A stretch of DNA of 64,000 nt, from assembly GCA_021325495.1 (NCBI GenBank), contig JAJPGZ010000010.1, positions 124,001 to 188,000 of the forward strand, written 5' to 3'. Both the position numbers and the translations under genes were made by a program. The notes below the pieces were generated by a model, which saw only the letters and a program-made list of their open reading frames with translations, was not told the origin of the DNA and did no database searches. The DNA comes from Spartobacteria bacterium (GTDB lineage Bacteria > Verrucomicrobiota > Verrucomicrobiia > Chthoniobacterales > UBA10450). Positions 1-9,281 of this stretch are shown here, piece by piece. Numbering within the stretch: position 1 is the stretch's first letter; each line of letters starts with the position of its first letter.

Positions 1-578
1 CCCGCGATAAGCCCGGCGACGGCGAAGCCCGTTTCGCAATGGCGCGCCCGCAAAGCGAAGAGGCCAAGCATCACGAAAGAAAAAGCGAGCGCGTCCGGTC
101 GCTCGCGTTGGGACCAAAAGGGGCCGACTGGCAAAATAGCGAGCAGCATAACGAGTAAGACGAGTGCGGGCACTGACGTCCGAGGCGGCGCGCGCTTTGG
201 TACGACGACCATCCAAAACAAAAGGGCGGCGAGCGCGCATCCTGTAAAATCGAAAAACTCATCGGGCTTGAGGCCGACGCCACATGCGCGCACAAACGCG
301 CCATAAAGGATGGAAAATAAGGGCGGGTAATTTGAGTAAGTCTTCGGAGTCAATCCGCTATTGCCAGGATCGAGGCGGCTAACGAGTCCTTCGCCACGCG
401 CAAAATTGATGGCGGCGTCCTTGAAGCAGATAAGATCGCCGCCGGGAATGCGTGGAGGCGAAAACGCGATGAACACAATCCAAACCACGATAGCGATTGT
501 GTAGAGCGCGCCGCCGCTTCGCCATGGAGTTGTCGATCTTGTCGAATCAGCCGCCGGGAAACTTTGCAAGATCGACAT
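1..578 (-). CDS. Partial integral-membrane protein, GT-C glycosyltransferase-like (runs off left edge)
   Basis: An open frame runs from an ATG at 578 to base 1 without a stop, about 192 residues. Hydrophobic segments lie near residues 25-39, 112-126, 137-150 and 163-176. A long first external loop contains GDL, ARGEGL and YPPL, the style of GT-C polyprenol-sugar transferases (GT39/DUF2029-like). That assignment is inference, because the C-terminus is missing. The start codon is part of the dispersed decamer motif (ATG TCG ATC TTG = MSIL), and a second, inverted copy of the motif lies 37 bp inside the gene. It is divergent from the O-antigen ligase gene and belongs to the polysaccharide block. 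Confidence 0.7.
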   Translation of the reverse strand, partial: MSILQSFPAADSTRSTTPWRSGGALYTIAIVVWIVFIAFSPPRIPGGDLICFKDAAINFARGEGLVSRLDPGNSGLTPKTYSNYPPLFSILYGAFVRACGVGLKPDEFFDFTGCALAALLFWMVVVPKRAPPRTSVPALVLLVMLLAILPVGPFWSQRERPDALAFSFVMLGLFALRARHCETGFAVAGLIA

Positions 579-644
579 ATAAACTCAGCGCGGGTTAAGA
601 CAAAGCGTCTTGTGCGCGCAGCAGCTTTCATAGACGTTGGGCGC

Positions 645-2195
645 ATGGACAACGTGGCGGTCGCGCAACGATTCAAAGCTTTTTTGCTCATTGGGGCGGG
701 GCTTTTGCTGGCGACGTTGCTCGGCTTCAACATCGGGAGCGAGAACTACGCGCCGCTTCTGCTCGGCGTCGTGATCGTGATCGCGTTGAGCATAGGGCTT
801 TTTCTCGGCGATTCGTTTTGGGTGCTGACGATCGCTTCGTCGTTTCTGGCTGGTTCGTTCCCTATCCTGCGCGGATCATTCACTCCTTTTCAATTCATGG
901 TGACGATGGGAGTGGCGCGCTTTTTGGTGGGCGACATTGTTCTAAGGCGGAAAAGCATTCGTTGGGGAAAAAGCACCGACTTGTTAGTCCTCGCCGGCTT
1001 CATGCTTGTGCTCACATATCACGGGGTGCACGACCGCTTCGGCATGAAGTTCCTCGGCTCGAACGTGTGGGGTGGGCGCAATTATGTGAACGTGTTCGTT
1101 GGTCTGGCGGCGTTCTTCATCGTGCAAAGCATCGATTTGAAATCGAAGGTGTGGGCGAAGTTGCCGTTCGCAGTTTTGTGCGTGACCGGATTTGATGTTG
1201 TCATCGCGCTGATCACGACTTTTTTTCCCTCGACCATTTACAAAATCTTCCCGTTTTACTCCGCGGTCTCGCTCGCAGGAATTCAGGAGTTGCTCGGCAC
1301 GCCCGACTCTTATCAATTCGGCGAGCCAACGGCGCGGTTGGGCAGTTTTGGCACGTTCGGCTTGGTCATTATCCTGCTCGTACTGGGATCGGTTTCTCTG
1401 CCTAATCTTCTTTCCCTAACGAATCTGCCGCGGCTTGTCGCAGCCATGTTCGGCGGACTTGCCGTGCTGCTGTCGGCTTTTCGCACGTCGGTTTTGCAAA
1501 CGATCCTGGGTGTGGTGCTGGCCGGCATTCGCGATCTGAAGTGGGCGGTGTTGCTGTTGCTTCCGGTGATTGCAGCGGCGCTCTTTAGTCTTTCGATCGT
1601 CAACTCCGAGTTCGTCCGCCTGCCGAAATCGATCCAACGTAGTCTCCAGTTCGTGCCGGGGAAATGGAATGCGGAGATGGAACGGGATGCCGCCGCATCG
1701 AATGAATTCCGCCAGCAAGTGTGGCGAGTTTTTCTGCGCGAATATTTCCCGCACCATCCCTTGTTAGGCCGCGGCTTCGGTTTCCGCAGTGCTCTCGCGC
1801 AGACGTCAGTTTACCAATATAATCCATATTGGGATCGCGACATGGTCGAAGTCGGCAACATCCACAACGGCTTTTTCGGTGCGCTCGACGCCATGGGAAT
1901 CGTTGGGACTGTTTTCTTCATTCTTTGGAATCTTCGCTTGCTGCTGCGCACATTTCGCGTGCCGCGGCACAGCCGCGATCCGGCCGCGACGGCGCTGCGA
2001 TTTCTCGCTTTATATCTCGGGGTGCTGATTCTCTTTTATTGGATGGGGGCTTACACCATCGGTTCGTTTTTGCCGCAGGAGTTCGCTCTTGCCGGTGTCT
2101 TTCTGCGATTGCAGCAGACCGTGGCTGGAGACGAAGAGGAAACACCGCGGATCTCGAAACGCGTGCCCACTCAGTTAGCGCCGATAGTCTCTTAA
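645..2195 (+). CDS. O-antigen ligase/polymerase family membrane protein
   Basis: This 516-residue protein has about ten or more hydrophobic segments and a large periplasmic loop in its second half. The loop holds GRGFGF and then NIHNGFFGALDAMGIVG (His near residue 407), the signature of the Wzy_C/O-antigen ligase family. Members join or polymerise undecaprenyl-linked glycans on the periplasmic side of the inner membrane. ATG 645 is chosen over an in-frame TTG at 564, because the upstream extension is charged and overlaps the divergent gene. Its stop shares a TTAA with the convergent methyltransferase gene. Whether it ligates O-antigen or polymerises an exopolysaccharide cannot be told from sequence. 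Confidence 0.85.
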   Translation: MDNVAVAQRFKAFLLIGAGLLLATLLGFNIGSENYAPLLLGVVIVIALSIGLFLGDSFWVLTIASSFLAGSFPILRGSFTPFQFMVTMGVARFLVGDIVLRRKSIRWGKSTDLLVLAGFMLVLTYHGVHDRFGMKFLGSNVWGGRNYVNVFVGLAAFFIVQSIDLKSKVWAKLPFAVLCVTGFDVVIALITTFFPSTIYKIFPFYSAVSLAGIQELLGTPDSYQFGEPTARLGSFGTFGLVIILLVLGSVSLPNLLSLTNLPRLVAAMFGGLAVLLSAFRTSVLQTILGVVLAGIRDLKWAVLLLLPVIAAALFSLSIVNSEFVRLPKSIQRSLQFVPGKWNAEMERDAAASNEFRQQVWRVFLREYFPHHPLLGRGFGFRSALAQTSVYQYNPYWDRDMVEVGNIHNGFFGALDAMGIVGTVFFILWNLRLLLRTFRVPRHSRDPAATALRFLALYLGVLILFYWMGAYTIGSFLPQEFALAGVFLRLQQTVAGDEEETPRISKRVPTQLAPIVS

Positions 2196-2869
2196 TCGAC
2201 AAGGCCGTTCTTGGCGGCCACCACCAGAAATTGCCGGCCTAACAACGGCCAAAACCACCACAGGCGCAGATAGGCGCGCACCAACACCATCGGATAACCG
2301 CCGCCACCCACACGATAGGGCAGAAACCTTCCGACCCGCTCACTGATGGTAAAGCCGTGCTGCATTAGACCCTCCGCCAGAGAACTCTCCGTCAAAGGCA
2401 GAATGTGATCCCAAAAATCCCAATACCTCCCGGCGAGATATTTAATGTTAGGCCCGAGGGCGATGAGTTTGCCGCCTGGCACCAAGCAACGGTGGATTTG
2501 ATCGAAAGTTTTCCCTAACGAATCTTTACCCGGCAGATGCTCGAAGAAGTTGCTCGTAAAAACGACGTTGACGCTTTTTTCCGGCAATTGCCATGGCGCG
2601 GTGCAATCCTGCTGCAGCAATTGCACGGAAGGCGCGACATACTTTTGCGCGTCGGGATTCAGATCCATCGCGATCTTTTTAGCGCACCGCACAGCGTTGA
2701 TGAATTGTCCGTAACCGCAGCCAAGATCGACAACCGTATCTTGCGCTCGGACGTACTTCTGGAAAAAATCTGCCACCAAAACTTCCCATAGCCGCCGCCG
2801 ATACTCCAGCTGCGCGAGAAATCGCCGCTGGTAGATGTCGCGCAGGGACTCGCTCGTAAACTCACTCAT
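2192..2869 (-). CDS. SAM-dependent methyltransferase (class I)
   Basis: This 225-residue cytoplasmic protein carries SAM-binding motif I, VVDLGCGYG, at residues 46-54. The acidic residue after strand 2 is in AMDLNPD, and motif IV resembles VVFTSNFFEHL. This is a Methyltransf_11-type fold as found beside sugar transferases, so a role in modifying a glycan or lipid intermediate is inferred from context. ATG 2869 overlaps the stop of the upstream glycosyltransferase gene (ATGA), indicating translational coupling in a three-gene operon with the epimerase. A decamer motif copy lies in the SAM-binding segment, where it encodes VDL of the conserved VVDLGCG. Confidence 0.88.
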   Translation of the reverse strand: MSEFTSESLRDIYQRRFLAQLEYRRRLWEVLVADFFQKYVRAQDTVVDLGCGYGQFINAVRCAKKIAMDLNPDAQKYVAPSVQLLQQDCTAPWQLPEKSVNVVFTSNFFEHLPGKDSLGKTFDQIHRCLVPGGKLIALGPNIKYLAGRYWDFWDHILPLTESSLAEGLMQHGFTISERVGRFLPYRVGGGGYPMVLVRAYLRLWWFWPLLGRQFLVVAAKNGLVD

Positions 2870-3633
2870 GGTTTTCGGTAATCGCCGCGCGAAAAATATT
2901 TCTCGAGCCAAATATAAAGGCAGATAAACAAATAGCGGCTGCCCATCTCTTTGATCTTTAACTTCGCCATGCCGTGACGACGGTTGCGCCAGGTGATCGG
3001 GATCACGCTCCAGGAATATCCGCGCACGATGGCTTTGAGCGGCAGTTCTACCGTTAAGTTGAAGTGCGGCGCGATAAGCGGACGGCAACCATCGATCACT
3101 TCCTTGCGATAAGCTTTGAAGGCATTGGTTGTGTCGTTGAGTTTGATGTTAAACAAGACGCGCAAAAATAAATTGGCCAGCCGATTGATCCACAATTTCA
3201 CCCGCGGATAGTCGATTACTCCGCCGCCTTTCATGAAGCGGCTACCGAAGACGCACTCATAGCCCTCATTTAGTTTCTGCCAATACCGCACCACGTCACG
3301 ACAATCGTCGGACTCATCTGCCATCATGATAACGGCGGCGTCGCCTTTCATCGCGTCCAAGCCCGTGATGACGGCGCGGCCATAACCGTGCCGCCCGAGA
3401 TTTTGCAGAGCGTGCAGTTGGGGAAGTCTTGTCGCTAATCCGGACAGAACCTCCCATGTCTTATCCGTGCTGCCGTCGTCCACCACCACGATCTCGTGCG
3501 GCACGTGGCGAAGGTTTAGCTCGACATGCAGATGTTCGACCGTGGCGGCGATACAATCTTGTTCGTCGCGGGCCGGAATTATGATCGACAACAGCGACAA
3601 CGGCGACAACGGCGCGGTGTTCGACGGCGTCAT
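2866..3633 (-). CDS. Family 2 glycosyltransferase (polyprenyl-phosphate sugar transferase-like)
   Basis: This 255-residue GT-A protein has the nucleotide-sugar entry strand SIIIPARDE at residues 16-24 and the metal/nucleotide acidic motif VDDGSTD near 51-57. Later motifs MMADESDD, GSRF and NAFKAYR match the DPM1-like subgroup that charges a polyprenyl phosphate with a sugar. There is no clear multi-spanning C-terminal domain, so it is probably membrane-associated. ATG 3633 overlaps the epimerase stop (ATGA). An in-frame upstream extension exists, but it lies wholly inside the epimerase gene and is not homologous in style. It forms an operon with the methyltransferase gene downstream and the epimerase gene upstream. 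Confidence 0.9.
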   Translation of the reverse strand: MTPSNTAPLSPLSLLSIIIPARDEQDCIAATVEHLHVELNLRHVPHEIVVVDDGSTDKTWEVLSGLATRLPQLHALQNLGRHGYGRAVITGLDAMKGDAAVIMMADESDDCRDVVRYWQKLNEGYECVFGSRFMKGGGVIDYPRVKLWINRLANLFLRVLFNIKLNDTTNAFKAYRKEVIDGCRPLIAPHFNLTVELPLKAIVRGYSWSVIPITWRNRRHGMAKLKIKEMGSRYLFICLYIWLEKYFSRGDYRKP

Positions 3634-4694
3634 GCTTCGGAAATCTCCAACCACTCGGGATGCTCGCGCGCGTGCGCGGAGATCTCGTCCAAAACATCCG
3701 CAATCGGCGTGGCCGGTTTCCAATTCCATTTCGCCGATGCGCGTGCGGCATCGAGCACGAGCCACGGCACATCGAAGGCGCGCTCTCGCGCCTCGCCCGC
3801 GATCTCACGCGCGTCGAACCGCGCCGCACACCACTCGCTCAATTGCGCAAGCGACATACTGTTGGCCGCACCGCCGCTAAAATTAAAAATCTGTTCCCCG
3901 TCCGGTAAGATCGACATCTGCTTTTGCAACACCGTAGTCAGATCGCGCGGATGTAGACAGTCGCGCACCTGATGGCCGCGGCCGTCGAATCCGACGTACT
4001 GCAACGGCCGATTTCGCAGCCATGCGTGAATCCAAAAAGTGAAAATCCCCTGATCGGCGCGGCCGAATTGGCCTGCGCCCGCAAGTACGCCGCAGCGATT
4101 GATCCACACCGGAAAATTAAATGCCGCGCCGTATTCCAGCGCGAGTTGCTCCGATGCGAGCTTGCTGCTGCCGTAAATTGAAAGCGGTGGCGAGGTCGGG
4201 AAATCTTCGTTAATTCCCGCAGACGACACGCCGACCGGCAGGGTTTCACCACTGTCGAGCGCATATGCATTTTGCTCCACCTTCAGCTTGAGATTTTTCA
4301 AAGCGCCGATGGAGTAAACGCGACTCGTGCTCAGAAGGATGAAGCCGGCACGGTGGCGCTTGCAATATTCTAACAGATTGACCGTGCCAAAGAGATTATG
4401 CTCGAGCAATTGACGGCTGCTCGTTAGGCCGGAAACGCCGGCCAGCACGCTCGGATTGGCCGCCGCATCGATGACCCATTCCACCGGCGCCAGGTTTTCC
4501 ATGTCGCTAGCGCAGCGAAGATCAACATGTTGCACCGCGATGCCGGCGCGCCGCAGCCGTACTCGATTCAACTCGCTTCCTGGCCTAACGAAATTGTCGA
4601 ACCCGGAGATAATATTATTGGCTGAGTGTTCGCGCAACGCCAGCGCGATGGTGCTGCCGACGAACCCGCAAATGCCGCTGATGAGAATGCGCAT
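3630..4694 (-). CDS. NAD-dependent sugar-nucleotide epimerase, CDP-paratose 2-epimerase-like
   Basis: This 354-residue extended SDR protein has an N-terminal Rossmann glycine motif, GICGFVGS (residues 7-14), and the catalytic Y-x3-K in YGSSK (about 172-176). Early on, FDNFVRPGSELNRVRL followed by an HVDLR stretch resembles the CDP-tyvelose/paratose 2-epimerase branch, but substrate choice is inference. It begins the leftward operon with the GT2 and methyltransferase genes, and a short divergent intergenic region separates it from the next GT2 gene. It probably supplies an activated sugar for the polysaccharide built by its neighbours. Confidence 0.85.
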   Translation of the reverse strand: MRILISGICGFVGSTIALALREHSANNIISGFDNFVRPGSELNRVRLRRAGIAVQHVDLRCASDMENLAPVEWVIDAAANPSVLAGVSGLTSSRQLLEHNLFGTVNLLEYCKRHRAGFILLSTSRVYSIGALKNLKLKVEQNAYALDSGETLPVGVSSAGINEDFPTSPPLSIYGSSKLASEQLALEYGAAFNFPVWINRCGVLAGAGQFGRADQGIFTFWIHAWLRNRPLQYVGFDGRGHQVRDCLHPRDLTTVLQKQMSILPDGEQIFNFSGGAANSMSLAQLSEWCAARFDAREIAGEARERAFDVPWLVLDAARASAKWNWKPATPIADVLDEISAHAREHPEWLEISEA

Positions 4695-4810
4695 GATCGA
4701 GAAGAATTAGTTCCTAAGGGCAGGTCTTCACTCTTTCAAGCGCATCGCGTGCCGGGCGGGTAGCGATTGCCCTCGCGCGAATTTCCGTTTACGCCAGATT
4801 ACGGGGTTGA

Positions 4811-5680
4811 ATGAACCCGGCAATATCCATCGTCACACCGAGTTTTCGCCAGCTCAACTGGTTGCGACTTGCCGTCGCTTCGGTGGCAGATCAGTCCGGG
4901 GTTGAAGTAGAGCATATCGTACAAGACGCCGGCAGCGAAGGCATCGAAGAATGCATCCGCTTGCTTCGCTGCTCTCGCTTGAAATTGCAGATCGAAGAGG
5001 ACGCCGGCATGTACGACGCGATTAATCGCGGCCTGAGCAAAGCCGCCGGCGAAATCTGCGGCTGGCTCAATTGCGACGAACAATATCTTCCGGGAACGCT
5101 CGCGCACGTCGCCAATTTTTTCGCCGCTTCTCCTGAGATCGACATCCTCTTTGGCCATGCGCTCGTGACTGATTCGCGTGGGAAAGCCCTGGCTTATCGC
5201 CAGGCCATCCTCCCTTCACCTAGCCACATTCGCCTCAGTCACCTGAACACATTTTCTTGCGCCACCTTTTTTCGAAAGCGCATCTGGGAAAATTACCACC
5301 TACCCTCCGAGTGGAAATCAATTGGTGACGCGGTTTGGATGCACGATCTCCTGAAAGCCGGCGCGCGCGCAGAGGTCATGCCGAAGTTGCTTTCGATTTT
5401 TTCCCTCACCGGCGCCAACCTAAGCACCGATAATCCGGTGAGCGTCGCGGAAAAAAAACGATGGTTAGCGCGCGAAGATGCACCAGCACAGTCGTGCCCC
5501 GCCATGCACGTCGCTTTGCATCGGTTGAAAAAATTTCTCGCCGGCGCGTATCGCAAGCGAAATGTCGCATACCAAATCTATCTCCTGTCTTCGCCCGAGC
5601 GGCGCGTCCCCTTTTCCATTCGGAATGTAGGCGGTGCTTGGAAAACTCAAGAGACCATGGAACGAACTAGCGCACTGTAG
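4811..5680 (+). CDS. Family 2 glycosyltransferase
   Basis: This 289-residue protein has the GT-A start ISIVTPSFRQLNWLRLAVAS. HIVQDAGSEG follows near residue 35, the EDAGMYDAINRG segment near 63-74, and GWLNCDEQYLPG (DxD-equivalent) near 82-93. This layout matches the WcaA/GT2 subgroup that adds sugars to cell-surface glycans. A polar C-terminal tail of about 70 residues follows. It overlaps the convergent GT4 gene by 34 bp. Donor and acceptor are unknown. Confidence 0.9.
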   Translation: MNPAISIVTPSFRQLNWLRLAVASVADQSGVEVEHIVQDAGSEGIEECIRLLRCSRLKLQIEEDAGMYDAINRGLSKAAGEICGWLNCDEQYLPGTLAHVANFFAASPEIDILFGHALVTDSRGKALAYRQAILPSPSHIRLSHLNTFSCATFFRKRIWENYHLPSEWKSIGDAVWMHDLLKAGARAEVMPKLLSIFSLTGANLSTDNPVSVAEKKRWLAREDAPAQSCPAMHVALHRLKKFLAGAYRKRNVAYQIYLLSSPERRVPFSIRNVGGAWKTQETMERTSAL

Positions 5681-6753
5681 CCGGACCGCGTTCCGCTCCG
5701 CGCATAAACCGATTCGAAACGTTCCCGATTCTGTTTGCCCCACGCTGGCCACTTCTCGCGCTCGGCCAAGGCTGCGCGCAACGCCCGCCCGATCGATACG
5801 GCAAGCGGTTCGTTAGGCAAAAACAATACGCCGCCGAATTCTCCCAGCACATCGCGATTGCCCCGCCAATCACTCGCCACCATCGGCAGACCGAACATCA
5901 TCGCTTCGAGTAAAACGACACCGAACGATTCGTAGGGGGCGACCGTCGGAAAAACAAACATGCTGGCTCTTCCGAGGGCGCGCAGTTTTTCGCGGCCGGT
6001 GAGGACACCGGATAACTGAACCGCGCTTTTGATTCCGAAACGCTCGACATCCCTTTCGAGTGTTCGCCAATCGTAGGGCACGAGCGGTTCGCCCACGAGT
6101 TCGAGTCGTAGATCAGGATAATCGCGCCGAATATTTCCGAACGCTTCGAGCAGACTCGGCGTGCCCTTGTCGGGCGTGAGATGGCCCAGATAGAGAAGTC
6201 GCGGTTGTTGGCGCTGCACAAACTCGGCGGCGAATTCATCCGCGATCTGTATGGGCAAGATGTCGATCTTACGGATGCCGACGCTTTCTGGGTCGATACG
6301 ATTATAATTTGTCATCACGATGGCGGAATCGGCGCTTTGCATTAGGGACTGTAAAATCCGGAGAAGCGGATTGGGTTTCTTCAGTTTCTCGGCGATTCCG
6401 GCGGCGTGAAATTGAATGATGAGCTTCCGACTAACGAGTCGTGCAAACGGCAATAAACAGATGTCGCGGATGATTGGCACGAGATGCGGTCCGCCGGCCG
6501 GATAAATTAAAAGATCGACATCTCCTTTCAGCCGGATGCGTAGCAAGCGCCATAAGCAACGGAAGAGCTCGGCGACTTTCTCGAAGTTTACGCGCCGCAT
6601 GGTCGCCAGATTGCGCGAAAAATAGAATGGCCAATGCACTGTCTCGAACGCGTCATCGCGGCGCAGCTCTTGGAGGATCTGCGCGATCATTGCATTTTGC
6701 CCGCCTTGCGGCGGCGGAATTTGTCCAGCGATGACGACACGCTTCTTTTGCAC
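5647..6753 (-). CDS. Family 4 glycosyltransferase (GT-B fold)
   Basis: This 368-residue protein opens with a glycine-rich GQIPPPQGGQNAM loop and has the GT4 C-terminal signature PYESFGVVLLEAMMFGLPMVAS near residues 273-294, with the E-x7-E donor-binding pair, preceded by LGHLTPDKGTPSLLEAF. It is therefore a retaining, nucleotide-sugar-dependent transferase, cytoplasmic or peripheral to the inner membrane. It is divergently arranged with the epimerase gene at 6791 and overlaps the end of the convergent GT2 gene. Two decamer motif copies lie inside. Confidence 0.9.
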   Translation of the reverse strand: MQKKRVVIAGQIPPPQGGQNAMIAQILQELRRDDAFETVHWPFYFSRNLATMRRVNFEKVAELFRCLWRLLRIRLKGDVDLLIYPAGGPHLVPIIRDICLLPFARLVSRKLIIQFHAAGIAEKLKKPNPLLRILQSLMQSADSAIVMTNYNRIDPESVGIRKIDILPIQIADEFAAEFVQRQQPRLLYLGHLTPDKGTPSLLEAFGNIRRDYPDLRLELVGEPLVPYDWRTLERDVERFGIKSAVQLSGVLTGREKLRALGRASMFVFPTVAPYESFGVVLLEAMMFGLPMVASDWRGNRDVLGEFGGVLFLPNEPLAVSIGRALRAALAEREKWPAWGKQNRERFESVYARSGTRSGYSALVRSMVS

Positions 6754-6790
6754 TTTCGGTTCCTTAGTTTAATCGATAGTCGGCGAGAAG

Positions 6791-7783
6791 ATGAAATTAC
6801 TGGTCACGGGCGGTTCGGGATTTATCGGGACAAATTTAATCGAGGTGCTCGAGCGCGAAGGGCACGAGATCCTGAACTATTCATTGCACCCGCCGCTCAA
6901 CCCGGCGCAACAACGTTATTGGCGCGCGGGCGACATTCTCGATCCTGCGCAGACCAGGGCCGCGTTCCGCGAGTTTCAGCCGACGCACGTCTTGCATCTT
7001 GCCGGCCGAGCTGAGTGTGATGAGAACCTCACGCTCGAAGAAGGTTATCGCGTCAATATCGATGGGACGCGCCATGTGCTGGAAGCGATTCGAGAGACAC
7101 CGTCGGTTGAGCGCACTATTATTACTTCCTCGCAATTTGTCTGTGCACCGGGCCGATTACCTGACGGCGATACGGATTATTTTCCGGAAACAGTTTATGG
7201 GCAGAGCAAAGTCGTTACCGAAAAGCTCACGCGAGATGTCGATCTTGCATGCACGTGGACGATCGTTAGGCCGACCAACATTTGGGGACCGTGGCATCTG
7301 CGTTACCGCCGTGAATTTTGGCGCGTCGTCGCGCGCGGTCTCTACGTGCATCCGGGTCGGCAACCGGTGATTCGCTGTTACGGTTACGTTAAAAACGTCG
7401 TGCACCAGATGCAGAAGATTTTCGCAGCGCGCCCCGACTTGGTACATCGCCAAACCATTTACCTCGGCGATCGCCCCGTAAATCTTCTCGACTACGTAAA
7501 CGGATTTTCGCGAGCGCTTACGGGGAAGGATGTGCGCGTCGTGCCGCGCCCCCTCATGCGCGTGTTTGCATTGTTAGGTGACATCCCGACGCGGCTCACC
7601 CGGAAACCGTTTCTCATTAACAGCTCGCGCTTGCGCAGCATGACGACCGATTACATCACGCCGATGGAGCGAACCTTCCAGCTCTTCGGCGAAAATCCGT
7701 ATCCGCTCGCGCAAGGGATCGACGAAACGGTGCAATGGTTGCGCTCGTATTCCGGACCGGACGGTTCGGCCGGCGGCGCCTAA
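6791..7783 (+). CDS. NAD-dependent epimerase/dehydratase (extended SDR)
   Basis: This 330-residue protein has the dinucleotide motif GGSGFIGTN (residues 7-15) and the catalytic YGQSK at about 135-139. RPTNIWGPWHLRYR follows, as in UDP-glucose 4-epimerase-like and dTDP-sugar-modifying SDRs. The start ATG 6791 is preceded by a GAGAAG ribosome-binding site. The stop TAA is formed within a copy of the CCTAACGA motif, and the next gene starts 8 bp later, so the two are probably co-transcribed. The exact sugar nucleotide is not deducible. Confidence 0.88.
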   Translation: MKLLVTGGSGFIGTNLIEVLEREGHEILNYSLHPPLNPAQQRYWRAGDILDPAQTRAAFREFQPTHVLHLAGRAECDENLTLEEGYRVNIDGTRHVLEAIRETPSVERTIITSSQFVCAPGRLPDGDTDYFPETVYGQSKVVTEKLTRDVDLACTWTIVRPTNIWGPWHLRYRREFWRVVARGLYVHPGRQPVIRCYGYVKNVVHQMQKIFAARPDLVHRQTIYLGDRPVNLLDYVNGFSRALTGKDVRVVPRPLMRVFALLGDIPTRLTRKPFLINSSRLRSMTTDYITPMERTFQLFGENPYPLAQGIDETVQWLRSYSGPDGSAGGA

Positions 7784-7790
7784 CGAACGC

Positions 7791-9281
7791 GTGAAACTCA
7801 CACGTTCCTTTTGGATTTTGTTAACGGTTGGCCTCGCGATTCGCTGTGTCGCACTCACGCAGCCGCTGCTCGACGCGCACCTGCTCCGGCAGTGCCAAAC
7901 CGCCGCGGCGACGAAAAGTCTGATGCAAGAGCCGGGGTTTAATCTCAGCTCGAAAATTCCGTGGCTGGGCGACCTCGACGCGCATTATGTGCTGGAACTT
8001 CCGCTCTACAATTATCTCGTGCTCGGCGCTAACGCGCTGCTGCACGATCTCGATCTTAGCGGAAAGGTAACGAGCATCCTGCTTTGGGCGGGAGCATTTC
8101 TTTGTCTGCAATTCATTTGGCGGCGGATGTTGCGCGGCCCCGAAATTTTTTGGGCGAACCTTCTCTTTGTCTTCGCACCGCTGAGCGTTTTCTACGGTCA
8201 GGCCTTCATGCCCGAGATGTTGATTCAATTTCTCGCGCTCGGCTTCATCTTGTCGATCTTGCGTTACCGAGAAAGTCCTTCGCTCGGTTGTTGGATCATT
8301 TGCGCAGGCATCGGCCTGCTCATGTTGCTGGTAAAGTTTCCTGAAACGGCGCATCTTTATTTACTTCTCGCGGTCGCGTTGATCCGTATGGAGAAATGGC
8401 GGGCATGTCTTAGGCCACGCTATCTCGTACCCGCGGCGGTGACGGTGGTCGCGCTAAAAATGTGGAGCGCATTCATCGATCGCATCAACATGCCCTACTT
8501 GCCGGAATGGACTTCCGACGCGGGCCTGCGCGCGTTCATCGGGCCGTTAACAAGCCGATTCCATTTCACGCCGTGGTTAACGCTTTTTCTTTACGTCGCT
8601 GTTTTCGTTTTCGCCGGGCCAAGTTTATTAGGCGCGGCGTTTGGATTGTCGATCATGGCACAAGAGCGCAAACGTGACTTGTTAGGCCTTTGGCTGGTTT
8701 CGCTCGCGGCTTTCTATCTCGTCTGGTTCGGTAACGCCGCGACCGGACAGAGTTATTATAATTTGCCCGCGCTCGCACCCGCGTGCGCGTTATTCGGAAT
8801 CGGGCTCGCCAGCCTTCTGAAAAACTCCGGCACTACAGTGCGGGTCGCCTGCGCGTTGGCATTACTCATTCCGGCGATGCCGCTCTATTATTATTTGTTC
8901 GAGCAAGATCGACAACTAACCGACGCCGCCAATTGGACGCGAACGAACACGCAGCCCAACGACATTATTCTTTTTCGCCCAAACCATCGTTGGGACCTGA
9001 TCGATTATCCGTACGATCCCATCCTCGCATATTACAGTGATCGACGGACATTCCTTTGGACGCGCTTCACGCCTGAGCCAGTGCGACAACGTGCGTTGGA
9101 GCGCTCGCGCTGCGTCGTCGTGACGCATCCAGCTGAGAGCGCTTCGCGATGGCAAGATTTGGTCGCGCGCATTCATCCCCGAGCGTGGCAACCTGAGCCG
9201 ATCGACTGGATTGAAGCAAATGGGTTTCGGCTAAAGACGAATCTGCCGGGGTTCTCGGTGTACGAACGGGCGGCGCGTTAG
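7791..9281 (+). CDS. GT39/PMT-like integral-membrane glycosyltransferase
   Basis: This 496-residue protein starts at a GTG. An N-terminal membrane anchor is followed by a first periplasmic loop (DAHLLRQCQTA and later GDLDAHYVLELPLYNYL), about nine more hydrophobic segments, and a soluble C-terminal domain from about residue 375. This is the architecture of PMT_2/ArnT-type transferases, which take sugar from a polyprenyl carrier on the periplasmic face. It sits 7 bp after the epimerase gene and overlaps the convergent EpsI gene by 4 bp. Substrate is unknown. Confidence 0.82.
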   Translation: MKLTRSFWILLTVGLAIRCVALTQPLLDAHLLRQCQTAAATKSLMQEPGFNLSSKIPWLGDLDAHYVLELPLYNYLVLGANALLHDLDLSGKVTSILLWAGAFLCLQFIWRRMLRGPEIFWANLLFVFAPLSVFYGQAFMPEMLIQFLALGFILSILRYRESPSLGCWIICAGIGLLMLLVKFPETAHLYLLLAVALIRMEKWRACLRPRYLVPAAVTVVALKMWSAFIDRINMPYLPEWTSDAGLRAFIGPLTSRFHFTPWLTLFLYVAVFVFAGPSLLGAAFGLSIMAQERKRDLLGLWLVSLAAFYLVWFGNAATGQSYYNLPALAPACALFGIGLASLLKNSGTTVRVACALALLIPAMPLYYYLFEQDRQLTDAANWTRTNTQPNDIILFRPNHRWDLIDYPYDPILAYYSDRRTFLWTRFTPEPVRQRALERSRCVVVTHPAESASRWQDLVARIHPRAWQPEPIDWIEANGFRLKTNLPGFSVYERAAR